In this document: piece after piece, positions 1 through 7,200 of the stretch
Numbering within the stretch: the first letter of the stretch is position 1
Layout: each line of letters begins with the position of its first letter
NCBI RefSeq assembly: GCF_000959525.1
Contig: NZ_CP009831.1
Coordinates: forward strand, 434,001-498,000
DNA: 64,000 bases
Source: Burkholderia multivorans ATCC BAA-247
Lineage (GTDB): Bacteria > Pseudomonadota > Gammaproteobacteria > Burkholderiales > Burkholderiaceae
Direction: 5' to 3'
Program-made: the position numbers and the translations under genes
The notes under the pieces: model-generated
Databases searched by the model: none
The model's input: only the letters and a program-made list of their open reading frames with translations
What the model was told of the DNA's origin: nothing

Positions 1-237
1 GAGGTCGCGCGCGAATGGGGCGGCGACGGCGCCTTGATTCCGCATCTGCGACCGATCGCGGCGAGCGAGGACTTCGCGTTCATGCTGAATGCGTGCCGCG
101 GCAGCTACCTGTCGATCGGCAACGGCGAGGGCGCGGCCGGCTGCGCGCTGCACAACTCCGGCTACGACTTCAACGACGCAAGCCTCGCGATCGGCGCGAG
201 CTACTGGATCGCGCTCGCCGAGCGCTATCTGGCGTGA
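1..237 (+). CDS. M20-family amidohydrolase/peptidase, C-terminal part
   Basis: Only the last 78 codons are present; the gene enters from the left edge in frame 1 and stops with TGA at 235-237. The segment carries the C-terminal signature of M20D hydrolases (hippurate hydrolase or amino-acid amide hydrolase type): an SEDF motif at residues 22-25 of the fragment and a LHNSGYDFND block, which in complete family members lie near the dinuclear metal site. Such enzymes hydrolyse N-acyl amino acids or related amides in the cytoplasm. A solute-binding protein gene starts 70 bp downstream on the same strand, so an amino-acid scavenging unit is plausible. Substrate cannot be told from this end of the protein. 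Confidence 0.8.
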   Translation, partial: EVAREWGGDGALIPHLRPIAASEDFAFMLNACRGSYLSIGNGEGAAGCALHNSGYDFNDASLAIGASYWIALAERYLA

Positions 238-307
238 TGTCGCGCACGCGCGGCAGCCGGGCCGCCGATGCGGCCGCACGATTTCGGTTCATACAAGGAG
301 ACTGGCA

Positions 308-1090
308 ATGAAGAAGTGGACGATGGCGCTCGTGGCGGCGCTGGCGGCGGGCGCCGCGCATGCAGGCGACTGGACGGGCAAGGAAATTCGGCTCGCGGTC
401 GATCCGACCTATCCGCCGCTCGAGTACAAGCTGCCGGACGGCACGTTGACCGGCTTCGGCGTCGACATCACAAATGCGCTGTGCGCCGAGCTGCATGCAC
501 GATGCGTCTGGGTCGAGTCGAGCTTCGACGGGATGATTCCGGGGCTGCTCGCACGCAAGTTCGACGTGATCGCCTCGTCGATGACGATCACGCCGAAGCG
601 GATGCAGCAGATCGCGTTCACGAACCGCATCTCGAACGCGCCTGCGCGGCTGATTGCGCGCAAGGGCTCGCCGCTGCTGCCGACGGCCGCAGCGCTGAAG
701 GGCAAGCGCGTCGGCGTCGAACAGGGCTCGGCGCAGGCCGACTACGCGATCGCGAACTGGCAGCCCGCCGGCGCGCAGATCGTGTCGTACCAGAACCAAG
801 ATCAGGTGTACGCCGACCTCGTGACCGGGCGGCTCGACGCCGCGTTCCAGGCGTCGATCGCGGCCAGCGACGGCTTCCTGAAAAAGCCGCAGGGCAAGGA
901 CTTCGCGTTCGTCGGCGCACCGATCGAGGACGCGAAGTACTTCGGCCAGGGCGACGGCCTCGGGCTGCGCAAGCAGGACAGCGAACTGCGCGAAGCGTTC
1001 AACCGCGCGCTCGCGACGATTCTCGCGAACGGCACGTATCAGCGGATCAACCGCAAGTACTTCGACTTCGACATCTACGGCGCGAAGTAA
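308..1090 (+). CDS. Polar amino-acid ABC transporter substrate-binding protein
   Basis: 260-residue periplasmic binding protein of the family-3 (lysine/arginine/ornithine, HisJ/ArgT-like) fold. The start at 308 has an AAGGAG ribosome site at 295-300. Residues 1-20 form a Sec signal (MKKW, then an Ala-rich core ending AHA). The mature part begins with IRLAVDPTYPPLEYK, the usual first strand around the ligand, then GFGVDI and DGMIPGLLARKFDVI, both typical of this family. No permease or ATPase gene lies nearby, so it is an orphan binding protein or works with a transporter elsewhere. It sits between an amidohydrolase and a porin, which suggests uptake of amino acids or their derivatives. Confidence 0.88.
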   Translation: MKKWTMALVAALAAGAAHAGDWTGKEIRLAVDPTYPPLEYKLPDGTLTGFGVDITNALCAELHARCVWVESSFDGMIPGLLARKFDVIASSMTITPKRMQQIAFTNRISNAPARLIARKGSPLLPTAAALKGKRVGVEQGSAQADYAIANWQPAGAQIVSYQNQDQVYADLVTGRLDAAFQASIAASDGFLKKPQGKDFAFVGAPIEDAKYFGQGDGLGLRKQDSELREAFNRALATILANGTYQRINRKYFDFDIYGAK

Positions 1091-1207
1091 ACGAACGGGC
1101 GCCGCGCAGCCACGACGCGCGGCGCATCGCAACGCCGCAGACGACGCGACGCCTCGCATCGCGCGCTCGCATCGCGTGCGGCATAACCACACCCATAAGG
1201 AAAAAAG

Positions 1208-2398
1208 ATGAACTGGAGATCGGCTTTCGTCGCGATTCCGGCGCTGTGCGCCGCACCCGCCTTCACGTTCGCGCAGAGCAGCGTGACGCTGTACGGCCTC
1301 GTCGATGCGGGGATCGACTATACGAACAACGTCGGCGGTCATGCCGCATGGCAGATGGCGAGCGGCTTCGCGCAGGGCAGCCGGTGGGGGCTGAAGGGTA
1401 GCGAAGAGCTCGGCGGCGGCTACCGCGCGCTGTTCCAGATCGAGAACGGCTTCAACGTGAACAGCGGCACGCTCGCGCAGGGCGGCCGGATGTTCGGCCG
1501 GCAGGCATACGTCGGGCTCGCCAGCACGCGCTTCGGCACCGTGACGCTCGGCCGCCAGTACGATTCGCTCGTCGACTATCTCGCGCCGACGACCGCGAAC
1601 GGGAGCTGGGGCGTGTATCCGTTCTCGCATCCGCTCGACAACGACAACACCGGCAACACGTTCCGCGTGAACAACACCGTGAAATACGCGAGCCCCGAGT
1701 TCGCGGGCTTCTCGTTCGGCGGCACGTACAGCTTCAGCAACGAGACGGGCTTTGCGCGGAACCGGCAGTGGAGCGTTGGCGCGCAGTACGAGCAGGGCGG
1801 GCTGCTGATCGGCGCGGCGTTCCTGAACGCGAACGACCCCGGCGCGACGTCGGGCGGCGCGATTGCGGGTTCCGGTTCGGTCGGCGCCGATGCGAACTTC
1901 GCGTCCGCGCGGCTGCGGATCTTCGGCGCGGGCATCAACTACACGGCCGGGCCGGCGACGGTCGGGTTCGCCTACACGAACAGCAACGTCACGCGGCCGA
2001 GCGCGAACGTCGGCTACCTGTTCGGCGACGAGACGATCCAGCCGGTGACGGGGCCGCTCGCGGGCGGGACCGTCACGTCGATCAAGTATCAGAACTTCGA
2101 AGTCAACGGCAAATACCAGTTCACGCCCGCGTTCTTCGTCGGCGCGCAGTACGTGTACACGACGGTGCGCTACGACGCGACGAAGGGCAGTGCAAAGCCG
2201 AAGATCCATTCGGTCGGCTTGATGGCGGACTACAACCTGTCGAAACGCACGGACGTCTACGTGATGGGCGCGTACCAGCGCGTGGCCGGCGACGCGACCG
2301 GCTCGTCGCTCGATCAGGCCTATATCCCGGGCGCGGCCGATTTGTCGTCGACGTCGAAGCAGGTCATGGTGCACGCGGGGATTCGACACAAGTTCTGA
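1208..2398 (+). CDS. Outer membrane porin, Gram-negative porin_4 type
   Basis: 396-residue trimeric general porin of the kind abundant in Burkholderia (OmpC-like, Porin_4). The signal peptide covers about residues 1-22 (cut after AFA), and the mature N-terminus SSVTLYGLVDAGIDY is the family hallmark. The chain alternates polar and aromatic residues as a beta barrel should and ends in Phe (GIRHKF), the recognition signal for outer membrane insertion. A purine-rich AAGGAAAA ribosome site precedes the start. A strong hairpin at 2421-2452 ends the transcript. It forms a passive channel for small hydrophilic solutes. Confidence 0.93.
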   Translation: MNWRSAFVAIPALCAAPAFTFAQSSVTLYGLVDAGIDYTNNVGGHAAWQMASGFAQGSRWGLKGSEELGGGYRALFQIENGFNVNSGTLAQGGRMFGRQAYVGLASTRFGTVTLGRQYDSLVDYLAPTTANGSWGVYPFSHPLDNDNTGNTFRVNNTVKYASPEFAGFSFGGTYSFSNETGFARNRQWSVGAQYEQGGLLIGAAFLNANDPGATSGGAIAGSGSVGADANFASARLRIFGAGINYTAGPATVGFAYTNSNVTRPSANVGYLFGDETIQPVTGPLAGGTVTSIKYQNFEVNGKYQFTPAFFVGAQYVYTTVRYDATKGSAKPKIHSVGLMADYNLSKRTDVYVMGAYQRVAGDATGSSLDQAYIPGAADLSSTSKQVMVHAGIRHKF

Positions 2399-2420
2399 CG
2401 AGCACACGCGGCAGTCGAGC

Positions 2421-2470
2421 ACGGGGCGGGCGGCGCGAGTCGTCCGCCCCGTTCCGTTTGTTGCTTTATT
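2421..2470 (+). terminator. Intrinsic terminator of the porin gene
   Basis: Stem ACGGGGCGG at 2421-2429 pairs with CCGCCCCGT at 2444-2452 and extends inward by about three pairs; a T-rich stretch (TTCCGTTTGTTGCTTTATT region) follows to 2470. It lies between the convergent porin and oxidoreductase genes and overlaps the last codons of the latter. Confidence 0.7.
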
Positions 2471-3485
2471 GCGCGACGCGGATCACGACCTTGCCGAAGT
2501 GCTGCCCCGACTGCAGGTGCGCATAGGCGGCCGGCGCCTCGTCGAAGCCGAACACGCGATCGACGATCGGGCGGAGCTGCTTTCTGTCGAACAACTGCAC
2601 GACTTCGTCGAGCATCGAGCGGCTGCCGACCATGATGCCGTGCAGCCGGCGGATGCCGCCGATCAGCGACAGCAATCCGAGGTCGGGGCCGCCGAAGCCG
2701 CTGACGCCGCCGATCACCGACACGACGCCGCCCAGCCTGGTCGCCGCGACCGAGCGCGGCAAGGTGTCCTTGCCGCCGACTTCGACGACCAGATCGGCGC
2801 CCGCGCCGTCCGTGAGCCGCAGCACTTCGTGCTGCCAGTCGGGCGTCGCGCGATAGTTGATCGTCTCGTCGGCGCCGAGCGCGCGGGCGCGCTCGAGCTT
2901 CGCGTCGCTCGAGGACGTGATGATCGTGCGCAGCCCCGCCGCGTGCGCGAGCTGCAGCGCGACGATCGATACGCCGCCGGTGCCGAGCAGCACGACGGTC
3001 GAACCGGGCGTCAGGCCGCCGTCGGCGAACAGCGCATTCCATGCGGTGATGCCCGCGCATGAAAGCGTCGATGCCTCGTCGTAATCGAGATGCGCAGGGA
3101 TCGCGACCAGTGCGGCTTCGTCCGTGACGAAGCGCTCGGCGAGCACGCCGTCGAACTGCGCGCCGGGCGAACCGGCGACTTTCGACGGCGTGGGCGGGCC
3201 GTCGATCCAGCGCGGGAAATACGTGTTGATCACGCGATCGCCGGGCTTGAAGCGCGTGACGTCGCGGCCGATCTCGACCACTTCGCCGGCGCCGTCCGCG
3301 ACCGGAATCAACGGTGCGTCGCCGATGCCGACGTAGTCGCCGCGCGCGAACATCAGATCCCGATAGTTCAGCGATACCGAATGGATCTTCACGACGACGT
3401 CGGTCGGTCCGACCGGCCGGTGCGTCGCATCGATGCGGCGAAGTCCGGCGAGGCCGTCGCCCGGTGCCTGTTGCCATGCTTGCAT
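2466..3485 (-). CDS. MDR-superfamily NAD(P)-dependent oxidoreductase (quinone reductase-like)
   Basis: 339-residue medium-chain dehydrogenase/reductase. I place the start at the ATG at 3483-3485 because an AAGGAG ribosome site lies seven bases upstream; the frame stays open further upstream without a comparable site. The N-terminal GroES-like domain contains NYRDLMFARGDYVG and a PGDRV turn; the Rossmann part carries GTGGVSIVALQLAHAAG for nucleotide binding. At the positions where zinc alcohol dehydrogenases have the catalytic Cys and His, this protein has Tyr-Arg-Asp and Ala-Asp-Gly, so I expect a zinc-independent reductase of quinones or enones rather than an alcohol dehydrogenase. It diverges from a LysR gene that probably regulates it. 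Confidence 0.85.
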   Translation of the reverse strand: MQAWQQAPGDGLAGLRRIDATHRPVGPTDVVVKIHSVSLNYRDLMFARGDYVGIGDAPLIPVADGAGEVVEIGRDVTRFKPGDRVINTYFPRWIDGPPTPSKVAGSPGAQFDGVLAERFVTDEAALVAIPAHLDYDEASTLSCAGITAWNALFADGGLTPGSTVVLLGTGGVSIVALQLAHAAGLRTIITSSSDAKLERARALGADETINYRATPDWQHEVLRLTDGAGADLVVEVGGKDTLPRSVAATRLGGVVSVIGGVSGFGGPDLGLLSLIGGIRRLHGIMVGSRSMLDEVVQLFDRKQLRPIVDRVFGFDEAPAAYAHLQSGQHFGKVVIRVAQ

Positions 3486-3503
3486 GTCGACTCCTTGTTC
3501 GTG

Positions 3504-3561
3504 AGTGTCCGGACTATCATAGTGTTGCTTGACGGGACGCATTGACGAGAATCGGGACACT
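3504..3561. promoter_or_regulatory. Divergent control region with inverted repeats (oxidoreductase/LysR)
   Basis: Between the divergent oxidoreductase and LysR starts there is an AGTGTCC (3504-3510)/GGACACT (3555-3561) inverted pair, the 8-bp palindrome GTCCGGAC (3507-3514) and ACTAT-C-ATAGT (3513-3523). The last overlaps a TATGAT that could be the -10 of the oxidoreductase promoter on the minus strand. Binding by the neighbouring LysR protein is inferred. Confidence 0.5.
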
Positions 3562-3612
3562 GACTGTCGCCAATGCGGAAACAAATGCGCGCATGCAACG
3601 GAGTGACATCGC

Positions 3613-4584
3613 ATGGACGAGCGGTTAAGGGGTGTCGCCGAATTCGTCGAGGTCGTGGAATCGGGCAGCTTCGCCGCGGCGGCGTTGCGCATCGGCGTCA
3701 CGCGCTCGGCGGTGGCGAAGGTCGTCGCGCGGCTCGAACGCCGGCTCGGCGTGCGGCTGTTGCAGCGCACGACGCGGCAGCTCAACTTGACCGACGAAGG
3801 ACATCTGTACTACGAGCAATGCCGGCGGCTGCTGGCCGAACTCGGCGACACGGAAGCCGCGCTCGACGCGGGCCGCCGCGAGCCGGCCGGGCGGCTGCGC
3901 ATCAGCGTGCCGGTGCTGTTCGGCAGGCAATGCGTGGCGCCCGTCATGCGGCGGCTCGTCGAGCGTCATCCGCGGCTCGAGGTCGACATGTCGTTCAGCG
4001 ATCGCGTCGCCGACCTGATCGACGACGGTTTCGACATCGCGGTGCGCATCGGTGTGCTCGCGGACACGACGGCGCTGGTCGGCCGGCGGCTCGGCGTGCA
4101 GCGGATGGGCATCTGCGCGTCGCCCGCGTATCTCGACCGGCACGGCTGGCCGTCGGGGCCGGACGCACTCGCGTCGCACGTCGGCATCGCCTATGCGCGC
4201 GGCGGCCAGCCCGTGCCGTGGCGGATCATCGGCGCGGACGGCGAGGTGCGCGAGCATCGCGTGGCCGGGCGCCTGCGCTTCGACGACCTGCAAGCGATCG
4301 CGGAGGCCGCGGCGGCCGGCGCGGGCCTCGCATGGCTGCCGTGCTGGCTGATGGCGCCGTACCTGCGCGACGGCCGTCTCGCGCTCGTGATGGACAGCAA
4401 CAGCGTGTCGGGCGCCGACGTGTCGGCGGTGCGGCCGAAGGCGCGGCACGTACCGTCGAAGGTGCGTGTGGCGATCGATGCGCTCGTCGACGAGATTCCG
4501 CGCATGCTGGCGTCGGACGGCGTTGCGCCGCCGGCGCCGACACCGCCGCGTTCGCGTGCGCGACGTGCGCGTTCCGCCGCCTGA
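3613..4584 (+). CDS. LysR-family transcriptional regulator
   Basis: 323 residues with an N-terminal winged helix (residues 5-65: SFAAAALRIGVTRSAVAKVVARLERRLG) and a type-2 periplasmic-binding-like effector domain (about 90-295). The layout and the ERLRGVAEFVEVVESGSFA opening match the subgroup that often acts next to quinone reductases and short-chain dehydrogenases. A GGAG ribosome site lies nine bases before the ATG. The C-terminal 20 residues are Arg/Pro/Ala-rich and probably disordered. It is transcribed away from the MDR oxidoreductase gene, and palindromes in the shared spacer suggest it controls that gene and itself. Confidence 0.88.
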   Translation: MDERLRGVAEFVEVVESGSFAAAALRIGVTRSAVAKVVARLERRLGVRLLQRTTRQLNLTDEGHLYYEQCRRLLAELGDTEAALDAGRREPAGRLRISVPVLFGRQCVAPVMRRLVERHPRLEVDMSFSDRVADLIDDGFDIAVRIGVLADTTALVGRRLGVQRMGICASPAYLDRHGWPSGPDALASHVGIAYARGGQPVPWRIIGADGEVREHRVAGRLRFDDLQAIAEAAAAGAGLAWLPCWLMAPYLRDGRLALVMDSNSVSGADVSAVRPKARHVPSKVRVAIDALVDEIPRMLASDGVAPPAPTPPRSRARRARSAA

Positions 4585-4639
4585 CGTGCGGTTGCGCCGG
4601 CGCGTATGATGGCCGCATCGTGAGCGTTTCGGACAATCC

Positions 4640-5533
4640 ATGAGCGTGATCGGCGCGTCGGATCGCGGTGGCAAGCCCGGCTGGCTGCGGGCGGCGCCCG
4701 CGCTGTTCCTGCTGCTGTGGTCGAGCGGCTTCGTGTTCCTGAAGCTCGGCTTGCGCGATGCCGATCCGCTGACGTTTCTCGCGCTGCGCTATGCGTGCGT
4801 GGTCGCGCTGCTCGCCGGGCCGTTTCTGTGGCTGCGGCCCGCGATGCCGCGTACGCGCCGCGCATGGCTGAATCTGATCGTCGTCGGCCTGTTGCTGCAG
4901 GCCGGCTATTTTTCGTTTACGTATCTGAGCCTGAAGCTCGGCATGTCGGCCGGTGCGGTCGCGCTCGTCACGTCGCAGCAGCCGATCCTCGTCGGCCTGC
5001 TCGCGCCGGTGCTCGCCGGCGAGCGCGTCGGCGCGCTGCGCTGGGTCGGACTCGCGCTCGGCGCGGCCGGCGCGGTGCTCGTGATCCTCGCGCGCGGTTC
5101 GGTCGCGGTCGCATCGCCGTGGGCGCTCGCGTTCGCGCTGCTGGCGCTCGCGTGCATCACGGGCGGCACGTTGTGGGAAAAGCGCTTCGGCACCGACGTC
5201 CATCCGGTCGGCGCAAATCTCGTGCAATATGCGGTCGGCCTCGCGGTGAGCGCGCCGCTCGCGTTCGCGCTCGAACCGATGCATGTGCACTGGAGCGCCG
5301 GTCTCGCCGGCTCGCTCGCGTATCTCGTGATCTGCAATTCGCTGATCGCGATCTCGCTGCTGCTCGCGATGGTTCGGCATGGCGAAGCGTCGCGCGTGTC
5401 GGCGTTGTTCTTCCTGATTCCGCCGGCCACCTCGTTGATCGCGCTCGCGGTGCTCGGCGAGACGATCGGTGCGCTTGCCTGGCCCGGCATGGCGCTGGCG
5501 GCCGCCGGACTGTATCTCGTGATGCGTTACTGA
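4640..5533 (+). CDS. DMT-superfamily EamA-type transporter
   Basis: 297-residue inner membrane protein made almost entirely of hydrophobic segments, consistent with two EamA repeats of five helices each (residues about 13-140 and 155-295). The first repeat begins LFLLLWSSGFVFLKLGLRDADPLTFLALRY, the typical Trp-Ser-Ser/Gly-Phe opening of these carriers. Family members export amino acids or other metabolites, or mediate drug efflux; substrate is not evident here. The ribosome site is weak. It lies 55 bp after the LysR gene on the same strand, so co-transcription with it is possible but not shown. Confidence 0.85.
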   Translation: MSVIGASDRGGKPGWLRAAPALFLLLWSSGFVFLKLGLRDADPLTFLALRYACVVALLAGPFLWLRPAMPRTRRAWLNLIVVGLLLQAGYFSFTYLSLKLGMSAGAVALVTSQQPILVGLLAPVLAGERVGALRWVGLALGAAGAVLVILARGSVAVASPWALAFALLALACITGGTLWEKRFGTDVHPVGANLVQYAVGLAVSAPLAFALEPMHVHWSAGLAGSLAYLVICNSLIAISLLLAMVRHGEASRVSALFFLIPPATSLIALAVLGETIGALAWPGMALAAAGLYLVMRY

Positions 5534-5585
5534 GCGCTATGCATGCGGTGCGCGTGCACATAGGCCGGCCCTGCACGGCGGCGGG

Positions 5586-5604
5586 TCGATATCTCACATA
5601 TCGA
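5586..5604. promoter_or_regulatory. Inverted repeat TCGATAT-N5-ATATCGA upstream of an MFS gene
   Basis: Perfect 7-bp arms (5586-5592 and 5598-5604) around CTCAC. A TTGACG about 20 bp further downstream, with TACGGT 18 bases after it, could be the promoter of the MFS gene at 5751. No regulator is adjacent; the site is an operator candidate by symmetry only. Confidence 0.4.
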
Positions 5605-5750
5605 GACGGCTTCCCGATAATTGACGCTGTTTTCGCGCGACTGCTACGGTGTATCGGACAGACAGAAGCGTCGCGCTCACGCGGCGCAACGATGCCGCGC
5701 GCCGTGCAACGCGTGCGCGCGGCAATCGACTCGATCCAGGAGACATGCCG

Positions 5751-7061
5751 ATGACCGCTGCCGCCCCGCCGTTGCACGCCGCGACGATGCGCCGCCTGAA
5801 CCTGCGGCTGATACCGTTCCTGATGCTGCTCTATCTCGTCGCGTACATCGACCGCTCGAACATCTCGGTCGCCGCGCTGCAGATGAACGCCGATCTCGGC
5901 CTGAGCGCGGAAATGTACGGGCTCGGCGCGGGGCTGTTCTATGTCACGTACATTCTGTTCGAGGTGCCGAGCAACCTGTTCCTTGCGCGGGTCGGCGCGC
6001 GCCGCTGGATCGCGCGCATCATGATCACGTGGGGCGTGATCGCGGCGGGGATGAGCGCCGTGCATACGCCCGGACAGCTGTATGCGATGCGTCTGCTGCT
6101 CGGTGCGGCCGAGGCCGGCTTTACGCCGGGCATCATCTACTACCTGTCCGCGTGGTATCCGGCGAGCGATCGCGCACGCGCGATGTCGTTCTTCTATATC
6201 GGCGCGACGCTCGCGTCGGTGATCGGGCTACCGCTGTCCGGCGCGCTGCTGAACCTGAACGGCGTGTTCGGCGTCGAAGGCTGGCGCTGGCTGTTCCTGC
6301 TCGAAGGCCTGCCCGCACTGCTGCTCGGCATCGTCGTGCTGCGCCGCCTGCCCGATACGCCGGCCGATGCACGCTGGCTGCCGGCCGACGAGCGCGCGTG
6401 GCTCGAAGCGACGCTGCGCGATACCGCGCCGCGCGAGCATCTGTCGCATGGCGCCGCGCTGCGTCGCGCGTTCGGCGATCGCAACGTGTGGGCGCTCGCT
6501 GCGTTCTGGCTGCTGCAGGCGTTCGGCACGATCGGCCTCACGCTGTTTTTGCCGCTGCTCGTGAAGAGCCTGTCGGGGCAGTCGAGTTTCGCGGTGGGCA
6601 GCTTGTCCGCGTTGCCGTTCCTGTTCGCGTGCGTCGCGATGTATGGGAACGGCCGGCATTCGGATCTCGGCGGCGAGCGCGCGCTGCATCTCGGCGTGCC
6701 GATGCTGCTCGCGGGCGCGCTGCTCATCGGCGCGATCTATGTGCATGTGCTGCCGATCGCGTATGCGCTGCTCGTGCTCGCGGTCGGCTTCAACTGGGCC
6801 GCGACGCCGGTGTTCTGGGCCGTGACGACCGAGTACGTGTCGGGGCTGACTGCTGCGGCGTCCATTGCGCTGATCAATGCCGTCGCGAATATCGCGGGGC
6901 TCGCGTTGCCGCCGGTGATGGGGCGGATCAAGGACGTCACGCATTCGTACGATCTCGCCCTGCTGCTCGTCGCGGTCGCGCTGCTCGTCGGCGGCGTGCT
7001 CGGGCTGCGGATCGCGTCGCGTCGGCGGGCGATGCCGATGGCCGCGCGGCGGGCGGGATAG
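5751..7061 (+). CDS. MFS transporter, ACS (anion:cation symporter) family
   Basis: 436-residue carrier with about twelve membrane segments. Helix 1 ends in YLVAYIDRSNISVAALQMN, the D-R-x-N signature of the ACS family that takes up organic acids such as tartrate, galactonate, phthalate or allantoate; helices 2-3 hold LFEVPSNLFLARVGARRWIARIM. Two ATGs are six bases apart; the second (5751) is preferred since AGGAGA ends seven bases before it, too close to the first. The gene stands alone with an inverted repeat upstream and a long hairpin downstream. Substrate cannot be deduced. Confidence 0.87.
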   Translation: MTAAAPPLHAATMRRLNLRLIPFLMLLYLVAYIDRSNISVAALQMNADLGLSAEMYGLGAGLFYVTYILFEVPSNLFLARVGARRWIARIMITWGVIAAGMSAVHTPGQLYAMRLLLGAAEAGFTPGIIYYLSAWYPASDRARAMSFFYIGATLASVIGLPLSGALLNLNGVFGVEGWRWLFLLEGLPALLLGIVVLRRLPDTPADARWLPADERAWLEATLRDTAPREHLSHGAALRRAFGDRNVWALAAFWLLQAFGTIGLTLFLPLLVKSLSGQSSFAVGSLSALPFLFACVAMYGNGRHSDLGGERALHLGVPMLLAGALLIGAIYVHVLPIAYALLVLAVGFNWAATPVFWAVTTEYVSGLTAAASIALINAVANIAGLALPPVMGRIKDVTHSYDLALLLVAVALLVGGVLGLRIASRRRAMPMAARRAG

Positions 7062-7104
7062 CTCGGCGTGCTTCCGTGCCGCGTGCGGCGGCGCTGCGAT
7101 GAAG

Positions 7105-7146
7105 CGCGCGCGACGCGTGTGCGATAAGGCGCATGCGTCGCGCGCG
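7105..7146. terminator. 18-bp hairpin between convergent genes
   Basis: CGCGCGCGACGC (7105-7116) is the exact reverse complement of 7135-7146; six inner pairs (two G-U) close the stem around a GATAAG loop (7123-7128). It sits between the MFS gene and tpsA, which converge. No T-run follows on either strand, so it may be a bidirectional block or mRNA 3'-end stabiliser rather than a textbook terminator. Confidence 0.6.
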
Positions 7147-7200
7147 GTGCGTTCGCCGCGAATCGTGGTCGGCGGTGGGCCGACTATCGCATGCGCGTGA

